Origin: Streptomyces sp. SID12488
GTDB lineage: Bacteria > Actinomycetota > Actinomycetes > Streptomycetales > Streptomycetaceae
Direction: 5' to 3'
Length of the DNA stretch: 64,000 nt
Assembly: GCF_010548275.1 (NCBI RefSeq)
Contig: NZ_JAAGLT010000002.1
Span: 186,001-250,000, forward strand
The notes below the pieces were generated by a model that was not told where the DNA came from, ran no database searches, and was given only the letters and a program-made list of their open reading frames with translations. Below are positions 46,490 through 55,437 of this stretch, one piece after another. A program made the position numbers and the translations under genes. How positions within the stretch are numbered: position 1 is the stretch's first letter; every line of letters begins with the position of its first letter.

Positions 46490-48220
46490 CTACGCGCTGA
46501 CGGTCTCCCCAGGCAGCGACAGGTCGACATCGACCGTCGCGCCAACGCCCGCGTGGGTCGCGGACGACGCAAGCGGCCCATGGCCGGAGGCCCTCGCCGC
46601 CAGGACGTACGCGCCCTGCGCGGGGACGGCGAGCGCATAGCTCCCGTCGGCCTCGGAGAGCGTCGCGCCCGCCTGGCGCCCACGCCGGTCGATCAACGTG
46701 ACCTTGGCACGCGCGACCGGGCTGCCGTCGGCACCCAGCACCCGCCCACGGAACCCGGAGCCGAGCACGGCGTCCTGCTCACTGCTCGCCAGCAGCTGCG
46801 GCTTGCTCGCCGGGCGCCGTCCGGGCAGGAACAGGGCCAGCAGCAGGCCGACCAGCACCGCGCCCGTGGCGATCAGGAAGGAGACGCGGAAGCCGTGCAT
46901 CGTGGGGATCGCGACGCCGCCCACATGGTCCGCGGTGTTGGCGAGCACCATGCCGATGACGGCGCTGGACACGGACGTACCGATGGAACGCATGAGGGTG
47001 TTCAGGCCGTTGGCCGCGCCGGTCTCGGAGGCCGGGACCGCGCCGACGATCAGGGCGGGGAGGGAGGAGTAGGCGAGGCCGATACCGGCGCCCAGCACCA
47101 CCGCGATGACCACGGACTGCCAGGCGGCGCTCATCAGGCCGAGGCCGGCGCCGTAGCCGATCGCGATGATCAGCAGGCCGAGGATGAGGGTGACCTTGGG
47201 GCCGTACCTGGCGGAGAGGCGGGCATAGACGGGCGCCGTGAACATCATCGTCAGGCCGAGGGGCGCCACGATCAGGCCTGCCATGACCATCGACTGGCCG
47301 AGGCCGTAGCCGGTGGAGGTGGGCAGCTGGAGGAGCTGGGGCAGGACGAGCGAGACGACGAAGAAGGAGACGCCGACCATGATCGAGGCGAGGTTGGTGA
47401 AGAGCACAGCGGGCCGGGCGGTGGTCCGCAGGTCCACCAGCGGGGCCTTCAGACGCAGCTCCAGCACGCCCCACAGGAGGAGTACGAGGGCGGACGCGCC
47501 GAACAGGCCGAGCGTGGTGCCGGAGGTCCAGCCCCAGTCGCTGCCCTTGGTGATCGGCAGCAGGAAGAGAACGAGGCCGACGGAGAGCCCGATGGCCCCG
47601 AGGACGTCGAAGGTGCCCTCGGCGCGCATTTCGGACTCGGGCACGACGAGCAGGGTGAGGGTGATGGCGACGGCGCCGAGGCCGGCCGCGCCGTAGAAGA
47701 GGGCGTGCCAGTCGGAGTGCTGGGCGATCAGCGCGGCGAGGGGAAGGGCGAGGCCGCCGCCGACGCCGATGGAGGAGCTCATCAGGGCCATCGCCGAGGG
47801 GAGCTTCTCACGGGGCAGCAGGTCGCGCATCAGACCGATGCCGAGGGGGATGGCACCCATGGCGAAGCCCTGGAGCGTACGGCCCGCGATCATGGTCAGC
47901 AGGTCGCTGGTGAGCGCGCTGACGAGGGCGCCGACCACCATCACGGAGAGGCTGGCGATCAGCAGGCGCCGCTTGCCGTACAGGTCACCGAGCCGCCCCA
48001 TGATCGGCGTGGCCACGGCTCCGGAGAGGAGTGTCGAGGTCAGCACCCAGGTGGCGTTGCTGGGCGAGGTGCTCAGCAGCTGGGGCAGGTCCTTGATGAC
48101 GGGGACGAGCAGGGTCTGCATGACCGCGACAACAATGCCCGCGAAGGCGAGCACCGGGACTATGGCCCCGCCCGTTCTGCCGGTTCCACCGGCGGGCCGG
48201 TCGGTCGTCGTGTGCGTCAT
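46490..48220 (-). CDS. DHA2-type MFS exporter with C-terminal carboxypeptidase-regulatory-like domain
   Basis: A 576-residue protein. About 490 residues hold 14 membrane helices of a drug:H+ antiporter (LPQLLSTSPSNATWVLTSTL, GRLGDLYGKRR, GVSFFVVSLVLPQLLQLP). The final 85 residues are a beta-sandwich of the CarboxypepD_reg type: FRGRVLGADGSPVARAKVTL, DRRGRQAGATLSEADGSYAL and PAQGAYVLAARASGHGP. Such a module is usually outside the cell, where it binds peptides or sugars, and is uncommon on an exporter. The ATG follows GGAGG. The response regulator gene lies 140 bases upstream and could control it. Confidence 0.88.
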   Translation of the reverse strand: MTHTTTDRPAGGTGRTGGAIVPVLAFAGIVVAVMQTLLVPVIKDLPQLLSTSPSNATWVLTSTLLSGAVATPIMGRLGDLYGKRRLLIASLSVMVVGALVSALTSDLLTMIAGRTLQGFAMGAIPLGIGLMRDLLPREKLPSAMALMSSSIGVGGGLALPLAALIAQHSDWHALFYGAAGLGAVAITLTLLVVPESEMRAEGTFDVLGAIGLSVGLVLFLLPITKGSDWGWTSGTTLGLFGASALVLLLWGVLELRLKAPLVDLRTTARPAVLFTNLASIMVGVSFFVVSLVLPQLLQLPTSTGYGLGQSMVMAGLIVAPLGLTMMFTAPVYARLSARYGPKVTLILGLLIIAIGYGAGLGLMSAAWQSVVIAVVLGAGIGLAYSSLPALIVGAVPASETGAANGLNTLMRSIGTSVSSAVIGMVLANTADHVGGVAIPTMHGFRVSFLIATGAVLVGLLLALFLPGRRPASKPQLLASSEQDAVLGSGFRGRVLGADGSPVARAKVTLIDRRGRQAGATLSEADGSYALAVPAQGAYVLAARASGHGPLASSATHAGVGATVDVDLSLPGETVSA

Positions 48221-48360
48221 GGGGTGGAGCCTCCAGGCAGATCCGGGTGAGGGTACGTGTGTGACAAACCCGTGTGCCTGGGCAACTATTCCGATGTTTC
48301 GGCGTACTAACTAATCCTTGACCTGCTCATGGGAATTTGATCTCCCGTCAGAGATGCGGC

Positions 48361-49002
48361 CTAAAGCCACCCCTGCTGCCTGGCCTCCCGCACCGCCTCC
48401 ATCCGGTTGCGGGTCCCGGTCTTCCCGATGGCCGCCGAGAGATAGTTGCGGACCGTCGACTCGGAGAGGTGAAGCCTGCCGGCGACATCGGCGACCGTCG
48501 CCCCGTCCACCGAGGCCTTCAGAACCTCGCACTCGCGAGCCGTGAGCGGATTGGGCCCGGCGCTGAGCGCAGCCGCGGCAAGGGCCGGGTCGATGACCGT
48601 CTCCCCGGTCAGCACACGGCGGATCGCCGCCGCCAGCTCCTCCACGGGCCCGTCCTTGACGAGGAAACCGGCGGCCCCCGCCTCCATGGCCCGGCGTAGA
48701 TAGCCGGGGCGGCCGAAGGTGGTCAGGATCAGCACCCGGCAGTCCGGGGCCTCGTCGCGGAGCTGGGCTGCGGCGTCCAGCCCGCTGATGCCCGGCAGCT
48801 CGATGTCGAGGAGCGCCACGTCCGGGCGGTGCAGCAGCGCCGCGTCGACGATCGCGTCACCGGCCGCGATCTGGGCGACGACTGTGATGTCCGGCTCCAT
48901 CCCGAGCAACAGGGCGAGAGCACCTCGCATCATCTGCTGGTCCTCGGCGAGGAGGACCCTGATGGACTTCGAGGGACGGTGGTCCCGGGGCATCTCGTTC
49001 AC
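48361..49002 (-). CDS. NarL/LuxR-family response regulator
   Basis: A 213-residue regulator. The receiver has LLAEDQQMMRGALALLL, the phosphoacceptor Asp in VALLDIELPGISG (about residue 62), Thr in LILTTFGRPG and Lys in FLVKDGPVEE. The C-terminal LuxR helix-turn-helix is NPLTARECEVLKASVDGATV then DVAGRLHLSESTVRNYLSAA. Its GTG start overlaps the kinase stop (GTGA), so the two are translationally coupled; the ATG at 48993 would also fit. It probably controls the exporter downstream, as the genes point the same way. Confidence 0.92.
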   Translation of the reverse strand: MNEMPRDHRPSKSIRVLLAEDQQMMRGALALLLGMEPDITVVAQIAAGDAIVDAALLHRPDVALLDIELPGISGLDAAAQLRDEAPDCRVLILTTFGRPGYLRRAMEAGAAGFLVKDGPVEELAAAIRRVLTGETVIDPALAAAALSAGPNPLTARECEVLKASVDGATVADVAGRLHLSESTVRNYLSAAIGKTGTRNRMEAVREARQQGWL

Positions 49003-50399
49003 GGGGTAAGGGTAGGGCGGATGTGGGGGTTGACCTGGGAAGGAGAGGGCGAAAGAGGGGAGGAGGGCGACGAAGAGGAGGCAGGGGAGGCCGTTTCTGC
49101 CGCCAGGTCGGGCAGGCCGGGCAGACCGGGCAGTTCGGCCGTCACCAGGAATCCGCCCTGTGGGATCGGGCCCGCCGACAGCGAGCCCCCTGCCGCCGCC
49201 AGGCGTTCCGTCAGCCCCTTGAGCCCTGTGCCGCCGATACCGGTACCCGTCCGCGCGGCCCCGGCGGGCGGCGTCGCGCCCGTCCCGTTGTCCGCGACAG
49301 TCAGCCGCACCCGCCCGCCTGTGCCCTCCGCTCCCGTGCCCTCGATACCGGTGCCCGCCGTGCCCGCGCCCTCCACCGTGATCTCGCAGCGGGTGGCGCC
49401 GCTGTGCCGCAGGACGTTCGTCACCGCCTCCCGTACCACCCACCCCAGCAGCGCCTCCGTCGGCGACGGCAGGGGCGGGCCCGAGCGGTGGATCACCGGG
49501 GTGACGGCCGCCGCTGTCAGGACCGAGTCCGCCCGGTCCAGTTCCGTGGCCAGGCTGCCCTGCCGGTAGCCGGTCACCGCCTCGCGGATCTCCGTCAGGG
49601 CCTGGCGGCCCACCGACTCGATGTCCGTGATCTGGAGCAGGGCCGCGTCCATGTCCCGGGGCGCCAGCCGCCGGGCCGCCTCCGACTTCACGACGATCAC
49701 CGACAAGGTGTGGCCCAGCAGATCGTGCAGGTCGCGGGAGAAACGGAGCCGTTCCTCCTCGACCGCGCGGCGCGCCAACTCCTCACGCGCCGCCCGCAGT
49801 TCACGTACCGCCTCGGTCAGGGACAGGATCGCTGCCGTCACCATCGTCGACAGGAAGGTCCCGTACGCCACGTTCAGCGCGTCCCAGCCCTCCCGGACCG
49901 AGGAGACCGTTGCCGCGAGGGCGGTGAGCGCGAGCCCGGTGCTGCCCAGCCACGGGCCCCGCATCACCGCGCCGGTGGCCAGCCCGAGCAGCGGGAAGAA
50001 GTACAGCCAGCTGCCGCCGTAGACGATCGCCAGCGCGCAGGTCACCGCGCCCATCACGACGAGCGCCACCCGTGTCGACCTGGCGTCCCGTGTCTCCTTC
50101 GCGAAGGCGCGGAACGTGACGTAGATGTAGAGGGAGTTGAAGGTGAGCAGGCCCAGGGCGCCGATCCAGGGCAGCGGGGTCCGGCCCTGGAGCAGGTTGG
50201 AGAAGGAGCCCATGCCCATCAGGAGCCAGGGCAGCAGGGCGAATCCGGTGGGCGGCGGTCCCGGGTCCTCCGGCAGCCGTTCGCCCGACTTCCGCGCGGC
50301 ACGCCGGGCGGCCTTGTACCGAGCCATGTCGGCCCGCCAGTGCGCCCGCTCGGCCCGCCATTCGCCCACCTGGCAGGCGGCCTCTCGCATCCAGAACAT
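48999..50399 (-). CDS. NarL-type membrane sensor histidine kinase
   Basis: A 466-residue kinase with five or six membrane segments between about residues 45 and 180, no large outer domain, then a HisKA_3 dimerisation helix with the phosphoacceptor His in RLRFSRDLHDLLGHTLSVIV. The ATPase part has VVREAVTNVLRHSGATRCEI (N box), LTVADNGTG and GLKGLTERLAAAGG. Two Gly/Thr/Glu-rich inserts (GTAGTGIEGTGAEGTGG) are low-complexity and absent from most relatives. The start is uncertain: ATG at 50399 or GTG at 50405, neither with a clear ribosome binding site. Its signal is probably within the membrane. Confidence 0.88.
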   Translation of the reverse strand: MFWMREAACQVGEWRAERAHWRADMARYKAARRAARKSGERLPEDPGPPPTGFALLPWLLMGMGSFSNLLQGRTPLPWIGALGLLTFNSLYIYVTFRAFAKETRDARSTRVALVVMGAVTCALAIVYGGSWLYFFPLLGLATGAVMRGPWLGSTGLALTALAATVSSVREGWDALNVAYGTFLSTMVTAAILSLTEAVRELRAAREELARRAVEEERLRFSRDLHDLLGHTLSVIVVKSEAARRLAPRDMDAALLQITDIESVGRQALTEIREAVTGYRQGSLATELDRADSVLTAAAVTPVIHRSGPPLPSPTEALLGWVVREAVTNVLRHSGATRCEITVEGAGTAGTGIEGTGAEGTGGRVRLTVADNGTGATPPAGAARTGTGIGGTGLKGLTERLAAAGGSLSAGPIPQGGFLVTAELPGLPGLPDLAAETASPASSSSPSSPLSPSPSQVNPHIRPTLTP

Positions 50400-50571
50400 G
50401 CGCACCAGCGTACGAAGCGAGGGGCACGCCGGGCAGATGCCGATGTACGGACTCCGGCAGGACAAATGTCCCGCCCGGCGTGCCACCCAGCCTTCGGATC
50501 GCACAGCTGACACATCGTCAGGAGTATTCACAACTCAGGACCGCTCGGCTATACAACAGGGGGCGCCGGAC

Positions 50572-50585
50572 TGGAACCCGTTCTA
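50572..50585. promoter_or_regulatory. KstR-type operator upstream of the MaoC-ADH-SDR operon
   Basis: TGGAACCCGTTCTA matches TnnAACnnGTTnnA at every fixed position; it also overlaps a second inverted repeat CGTTCTAGAACG. It lies 145 bases upstream of the MaoC start. The 331-base gene-free stretch (50400-50730) also contains two 15-base direct repeats at 50678 and 50694. Confidence 0.75.
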
Positions 50586-50730
50586 GAACGGCCCGTATCG
50601 ACCTCGGTGCGGCCGACGGTGCGGACGGTCGTACCGAGGTCTCAGTCCCGCGAGTTCTCCGTCCCGTGCGATGTCCCTGTGAGATGTCTGTCGTGTGAGA
50701 TGTCCGTCCCGCGAATTGATCAGGAGCCCC

Positions 50731-51591
50731 ATGCCCATTGACGCCGCCAAGGCCGTCGCCGCCGAACCCCGGTCCGCAGCGATCGCCTGGGGTCGCAAGG
50801 ACGTCCAGCTCTACCACCTCGGCATCGGCGCCGGCGTCCCCGCGACCGACCCCGGCGAGCTGCGCTACACCCTCGAATCCCGGCTGCACGTCCTGCCAAG
50901 CTTCGCCACCGTCGCAGGCAACGACTCCCCGGACGTGATCAGCGGCCTCTCCATGCCCGGCGTCGACGTCGATCTCGCCCGCGTCCTGCACGGTGGCCAG
51001 AGCATCGAGCTGCACCGCCCGATCCCGGTCGAGGGCAAGGCCCGCGCCACCGGGAGCATCGCCGCCGTGTACGACAAGGGCAACGCGGCGATCCTCGTCA
51101 TGCGCACCGAAGTCGCCGACACCGAGGGGCCGTTGTGGACGAGCGACGCGCAGATCTTCGTACGCGGAGAGGGCGGATGGGGAGGTGACCGGGGGCCCTC
51201 GAACCGGCTCCCGGCGCCCGACATCGAGCCCGCGAAGGTCGTCGAGCGAACCGTTCGCGACGACCAGGCGCTGCTCTATCGGCTCTCCGGCGACTGGAAC
51301 CCATTGCACGCCGACCCCGACTTCGCCGCCCGCGCCGGGTTCGAGCGGCCCATCCTGCACGGCCTGTGCACATACGGGATGACGCTCAAGGCGGTCGTCG
51401 ACACGGTGCTCGGCGGGGACGTCGGCAGGGTCCGCGCGTACCGCACCCGCTTCGCCGGGGTTGTGTTCCCCGGGGAGACCCTCCGCATCCGGATGTGGAC
51501 GCACGAACCGGACCGCGTCCAGGTGTCGGTCACCGCCGTCGATCGGGACGACGCGCCCGTACTGGCCGACACACTCGTCGAACACTCGTGA
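50731..51591 (+). CDS. MaoC-like enoyl-CoA hydratase (Hsd4B/Rv3538-like)
   Basis: A 286-residue double hot-dog hydratase. The catalytic hydratase-2 motif is in RLSGDWNPLHADPDFAARAG (Asp and His), followed by GFERPILHGLCTYG; the N-terminal half (LYHLGIGAGVPATDPGELRY) is the degenerate hot-dog that binds CoA. The length and words match the mycobacterial Rv3538-type enzyme, which hydrates steroid enoyl-CoA esters. The ATG follows CAGGAG. It leads a three-gene operon with the alcohol dehydrogenase and SDR genes and has a KstR-type box upstream. Confidence 0.88.
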   Translation: MPIDAAKAVAAEPRSAAIAWGRKDVQLYHLGIGAGVPATDPGELRYTLESRLHVLPSFATVAGNDSPDVISGLSMPGVDVDLARVLHGGQSIELHRPIPVEGKARATGSIAAVYDKGNAAILVMRTEVADTEGPLWTSDAQIFVRGEGGWGGDRGPSNRLPAPDIEPAKVVERTVRDDQALLYRLSGDWNPLHADPDFAARAGFERPILHGLCTYGMTLKAVVDTVLGGDVGRVRAYRTRFAGVVFPGETLRIRMWTHEPDRVQVSVTAVDRDDAPVLADTLVEHS

Positions 51592-51672
51592 TCATGACCG
51601 CGCACACGCACATTTCAGTACCACCCGCACATCCCTGTACATCGCTGTAGGTCCCCGAAGGGAGCCGCACCA

Positions 51673-52749
51673 ATGCGCGCAGCCGTACTGCACGAGATCG
51701 GGCAGGACAAGCTGGACGTCCTGGACGACGTCGAGGCCGTGGGCTTCGGCCCAGGCAGGGTGAGGATCCGGGTCCGGGCCACCGGGCTGTGCCACTCGGA
51801 CCTCTCCGCGATGAACGGCGTACTGCCGCAGCCCGCGCCCTTCGTCCCCGGCCACGAAGGCGCCGGGGAGATCCTCGAAGTCGGGGAGGGCGTAAGCCAC
51901 CTGAAGGCCGGTGACCGGGTCGTCGTCTGCTGGCTGCCCGCCTGCGGCGTGTGTCCCGCGTGCAAGCGAGGCCAGACCGAACTGTGTCTCGCCGGGTTCA
52001 TGAACGCGGGCACCCCCAACTTCAGGCGCCCTGGCGGCGACATCTTCGGCATGGCCGGCACCGGCACCTTCGCCGAGGAGGTCGTCGTCGACGCCGGCTG
52101 CGCCGTGCCCATCCCCGACGACGTGCCCTTCGACATCGCCGCCCTCATCGGCTGCGGGGTGACCACCGGACTCGGTGCCGCCATCAACACCGCTGACGTA
52201 CAGGCCGGTTCGTCGGTCGCCGTGATCGGCTGCGGAGGCGTCGGCATCTCCGCGATACAGGGCGCGCGGCTCCAGGGCGCCGCCGAGATCGTCGCCGTCG
52301 ACCCGGTGCTCTCACGCCGCGAGGCCGCGCTCAAGTTCGGTGCCACGAAGGCCGTTTCACCGGACGAGCTGGCCGACGCCAAGCAACAGCTCACCGGTGG
52401 CGAGGGGTTCGACTACGTCTTCGAGGTCGTCGGCCGCTCCGCCACCGCCCGCACCGCCTACGACACCACCCGGCGCGGCGGCACCATGGTCGTCGTCGGC
52501 GCGGGCGCCATGGATGACAACCTCCAACTCAACATGTTCGAGCTGTTCTTCGACGAGAAGCGCATCCTGCCGTCCATGTACGGCGGCGGCGACGTCCTGC
52601 GTTCCTACGAGCGCACGATCGCCCTCTGGCGCGCCGGACGCGTCGACCTCGCGGGCCTCATCACCCACCGCGTACCGCTCGCCGGTATCAACGAGGCCCT
52701 CGACCAGATGCGCACGGGAACCGCGCTGCGTACGTGCATCGAGATCTGA
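51673..52749 (+). CDS. Zinc-dependent alcohol dehydrogenase
   Basis: A 358-residue class III-like alcohol dehydrogenase. Catalytic zinc ligands: Cys in GLCHSDLSA, His-Glu in VPGHEGAGE and Cys in ALIGCGVTTG; the structural zinc has PACGVCPACKRGQTELC with four Cys. The NAD loop is VIGCGGVGISAIQGA. It is of the longer MDR type used for alcohol or hydroxy-intermediate oxidation. The ATG follows GAAGGGAG. Context (MaoC hydratase before, SDR after, KstR-type box upstream) suggests a role in side-chain breakdown, but its exact step is uncertain. Confidence 0.92.
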   Translation: MRAAVLHEIGQDKLDVLDDVEAVGFGPGRVRIRVRATGLCHSDLSAMNGVLPQPAPFVPGHEGAGEILEVGEGVSHLKAGDRVVVCWLPACGVCPACKRGQTELCLAGFMNAGTPNFRRPGGDIFGMAGTGTFAEEVVVDAGCAVPIPDDVPFDIAALIGCGVTTGLGAAINTADVQAGSSVAVIGCGGVGISAIQGARLQGAAEIVAVDPVLSRREAALKFGATKAVSPDELADAKQQLTGGEGFDYVFEVVGRSATARTAYDTTRRGGTMVVVGAGAMDDNLQLNMFELFFDEKRILPSMYGGGDVLRSYERTIALWRAGRVDLAGLITHRVPLAGINEALDQMRTGTALRTCIEI

Positions 52750-52785
52750 AGGACGCAGAGGACGCCGAGGACGCAGAGGACTCCG

Positions 52786-53748
52786 ATGTCACTACTGTCA
52801 CCGTCATTGCCACTTGAGGGACTCGCCGCGATCGTCACCGGCGCGGGGCGCGGTCTGGGCCGGGTCGAGGCGCTGGAACTGGCCCGGCTCGGCGCGGCCG
52901 TCGTCGTCAACGACTACGGGCAGCCCGGCCGGGACGGCTCCGGCGAGGCGTCCGCAACCCCCGCCGAGGAGGTTGCCGCCGAGATCCGCGCAGCGGGCGG
53001 CACGGCGATCGCCCACACCGGAGATGTCGCCGATCACGAACAGGCGCGTGAACTGGTCGAGTTGGCGATCGCCGAGTTCGGAAAGCTGGACGTCCTCGTC
53101 AACAACGCGGGCATCCTGCGCGACCGCATGGTCTTCTCCATGACGGAGGGGGAGTGGGACGCCGTCATACGGGTCCACCTGAAGGGGCACTTCAACACGA
53201 CCCACTTCGCCGCCGCGCACTGGCGGGAGCGTGCCAAGGCGACCGGCGCACCGGTGTACGGGCGGATCGTGAACACATCCTCGGAGGCGTTTCTCGCCGG
53301 TTCGGCCGGACAGCCCAACTACGCCGCCGCGAAAGGCGGAATCGTCGGCCTGACCACCTCCACGGCCCTCGCCCTCGCCAAGTACGGCGTCACGGCGAAC
53401 GCCATCTGCCCACGCGCCCGGACACGTATGACCGAGGACGTCTTCCAGGGCATCGAGGGGGCGGAGGAAGGCCAAGGAGGCCTCGACCCACTCGCCCCCG
53501 AGCATGTCGCCCCGCTCGTCGGCTACCTGGCGTCCCCGGCTGCCGGACACATCAACGGACAGCTGCTCGTCGTCCACGGCGGGATGGTCGCCGTCGTCGA
53601 ACGCCCGCGGGTGGCTGCCAAGTTCGACAGCAAACAGGACACCTTCACCTACGACGAACTGGACGCGCTCCTCACCCCGCACTACGCGGAGCGGCCCGCC
53701 GGGGAGACGTTCGCGGCGACGGAGGTGCTCGGCCTCAAGCACGCCTGA
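52786..53748 (+). CDS. SDR-family dehydrogenase, Hsd4A-like
   Basis: A 320-residue short-chain dehydrogenase. Cofactor motif AIVTGAGRGLGRVEALELAR, an insertion NDYGQPGRDGSG specific to the multifunctional-enzyme-2 (17beta-HSD type 4) group, NNAG at the usual place, catalytic Ser in NTSSEAFLAGSAGQPNYAAA with Tyr and Lys in NYAAAKGG. Most SDRs are about 250 residues; the C-terminal 70-residue extension fits the Hsd4A type, which oxidises a 3-hydroxyacyl-CoA of the steroid side chain. The start is an ATG after GAGGACTCCG. It is last in its operon and followed by a terminator. Confidence 0.9.
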   Translation: MSLLSPSLPLEGLAAIVTGAGRGLGRVEALELARLGAAVVVNDYGQPGRDGSGEASATPAEEVAAEIRAAGGTAIAHTGDVADHEQARELVELAIAEFGKLDVLVNNAGILRDRMVFSMTEGEWDAVIRVHLKGHFNTTHFAAAHWRERAKATGAPVYGRIVNTSSEAFLAGSAGQPNYAAAKGGIVGLTTSTALALAKYGVTANAICPRARTRMTEDVFQGIEGAEEGQGGLDPLAPEHVAPLVGYLASPAAGHINGQLLVVHGGMVAVVERPRVAAKFDSKQDTFTYDELDALLTPHYAERPAGETFAATEVLGLKHA

Positions 53749-53807
53749 CCGAGCGGCCGGCACAACGACTGAGGCAGCCACTGAGAAAGCGTCTGGCACA
53801 GCAAAAA

Positions 53808-53847
53808 GCAGCCCCGCCCGTGGCCGTGGCCAACTGGGCGGGGCTGC
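53808..53847. terminator. Terminator between the SDR gene and the small convergent gene
   Basis: Arms GCAGCCCCGCCC and GGGCGGGGCTGC (12-bp perfect stem) around a 16-base loop, preceded by AAAAA on the left. Confidence 0.82.
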
Positions 53848-53854
53848 ATGTTGC

Positions 53855-53869
53855 TTGACGTACCGTCAG
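53855..53869. promoter_or_regulatory. Weak copy of the CTGACGG-type palindrome
   Basis: TTGACGTACCGTCAG resembles the sites at 15587, 35905 and 43609 but with two mismatched pairs. It covers the stop codon of the small gene and no gene start is nearby, so it may be chance. Confidence 0.25.
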
Positions 53870-54069
53870 GCCCTGTTCTCGGCCTGCTCGGACGGCTTGC
53901 GATGACGGCCGTGCGGGGCCGTCTCGTCGTTGTGGGCCGAGACCGGCCCCCGGTGCTTGCCGTAACCACTGCTGTAACCACTGCTGTAACCACTGGTGTG
54001 GCCGTTGCTGTGGTTCGTACCCTCGTGGGCATCGGTGGACAGCGGCTGCATGGTGCTTGAGTCGTTCAT
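53866..54069 (-). CDS. Small polar His/Ser/Gly/Tyr-rich protein
   Basis: A 67-residue hydrophilic peptide with three near-copies of SSGYSSGYG-type units (HTSGYSSGYSSGYGKHRG), rich in His and Asn, with no hydrophobic segment. It begins at an ATG with GGGGTGAAC about 10 bases upstream, and the codon pattern favours G/C at third positions. Small repeat proteins of this kind occur in Streptomyces genomes; the function is not known to me. It converges on the SDR operon. The repeats are also visible at DNA level as AACCACTGCTGT units. Confidence 0.55.
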   Translation of the reverse strand: MNDSSTMQPLSTDAHEGTNHSNGHTSGYSSGYSSGYGKHRGPVSAHNDETAPHGRHRKPSEQAENRA

Positions 54070-54165
54070 CGGTACGTGTTCACCCCGTCAACATGATCTT
54101 TCTACAGCCGGGTGATCTTAACCAGCACAACTCGGGGTGACACGAGCCGCACACACCGACCGGGA

Positions 54166-55437
54166 CTAGTTCGTTACAAGCTTCGCCACTTCGTTACCGG
54201 GCTTCCCGGCCTTCGCCACGGGCCGCCCCAGCGGAGCCTGTTGCAACGGCACCGGCCGAGCCACCGCGACGGGCGCGGGAGCAGCCCGTTCCGGGCCCGT
54301 CGCCGCCCCCGAGTCCAACGTCACGCACGCCTCGGTCGCCTCGCTCGCGTCGAACCTCTCGGCTCGCACCCGGGCCACCCCGCACGGCACCTCCCCCGTC
54401 ACGTACGGCAGTTGAAGCTCCCCGTCCCTGCTCCACAGCCCCGCCCCCGGCACCCACCCCTCCGGCGCCGGAAGATGCCGCACCTGTCGCTCAGCGGGCC
54501 GCCACACCCCCACCCAGCTCCCCGTCGAACCGTCCACGCGCAACGCCACCCCGCAGCTCTCCGGCGTCAGCACCTGCCCCGGCTGGATCGCGAACGGAGT
54601 GAGCGCGCACCCGTCGATCCGCAGGCACTCCGGGAAACGCACCGGCAGGGTGCTGCCGAGCACTCCCCAGCCCAATCGTTCCTGCCCGCCGGGCGAGGGC
54701 GCGTCCGAGCCGATCAGCAGCAGTCCGCTGTCCGCGTCCGCGAGCAGCAGCCGGTCGTTGCTCTCCGCCGAGATCTGGAGCAGTGGCGACACCTCGCCGT
54801 CGCGCTCAAGATCGACCACGATCGCCTTCGTGTGCCCCCCGACCTCCCGGTCCAGGGCGAGCAGCCGCCCCGTGCGGTCCAGCCAGACCCCGCCCGAGCA
54901 GCGGCCGGGAACCTCCGTGACGTACTCGGGCCCGAAGGCGCCGCCCGCCACCAGCCACACCGTCGTCGAACGCCGGCCCAGGGCGAGGGCGTACGCACGG
55001 TCGCCGCCCGGAGCCGGGGGCAGCAGCCGCAGCCGGGTGCCCGCATCGGGGCACTCGACGGCGCCGAGGGGGAGTTCGCCGGTGCCGGGGCCGGTCGGGT
55101 AGAGGAGCGCGAAGGTGTGCCGGCCGTCGATCGGACGGTGGATGAGGACCCGCCCGTCGCCCATCGGCAGCACCTGCGTGCCGGGCTCCTCCGGCTGGTT
55201 GCCGGGCAGCGGCACGGCGTACGGCTCGGGCCCGTCGAGCGTCCAGCGCTCCGGGAACCAGGATTCGCCGCTCCGCGAGTCTCCGCTTCGCACGAGCCGG
55301 GCGGCGTAGGCACCGTCCGCCGTGATCGCCAGCTCCGCTCCCGGGGAAATTCCGTCCTCCGCCATAAGCCCGATCGCCATGGGTTCGATCATGGGCTGGG
55401 CCATGGGCTCGATCGCGTCGATCGCACAGGCCGTCAT
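54166..55437 (-). CDS. Probable beta-propeller protein of unknown function
   Basis: A 423-residue soluble protein, mostly beta. Repeated blade-like units such as GDGRVLIHRPIDG, GRSTTVWLVAGGAFGP, GVWLDRTGRLLALDREVGG, IVVDLERDGEVSP and LLADADSGLLLIGSD give the rhythm of a propeller. The N terminus has a curious MAQPMIEPMAIGLM stretch. No signal peptide or membrane helix is seen. The ATG at 55437 follows GGAGG with 10-base spacing. It is divergent from the Nif3 gene. I recognise it as a type common in Streptomyces but not as a named family. Confidence 0.75.
   Translation of the reverse strand: MTACAIDAIEPMAQPMIEPMAIGLMAEDGISPGAELAITADGAYAARLVRSGDSRSGESWFPERWTLDGPEPYAVPLPGNQPEEPGTQVLPMGDGRVLIHRPIDGRHTFALLYPTGPGTGELPLGAVECPDAGTRLRLLPPAPGGDRAYALALGRRSTTVWLVAGGAFGPEYVTEVPGRCSGGVWLDRTGRLLALDREVGGHTKAIVVDLERDGEVSPLLQISAESNDRLLLADADSGLLLIGSDAPSPGGQERLGWGVLGSTLPVRFPECLRIDGCALTPFAIQPGQVLTPESCGVALRVDGSTGSWVGVWRPAERQVRHLPAPEGWVPGAGLWSRDGELQLPYVTGEVPCGVARVRAERFDASEATEACVTLDSGAATGPERAAPAPVAVARPVPLQQAPLGRPVAKAGKPGNEVAKLVTN

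Noticed and set aside
53855..53869. Fourth CTGACGG-type site as a functional operator
   Set aside because: Two mismatched pairs, overlap with a stop codon and no downstream gene start; listed only at low confidence.
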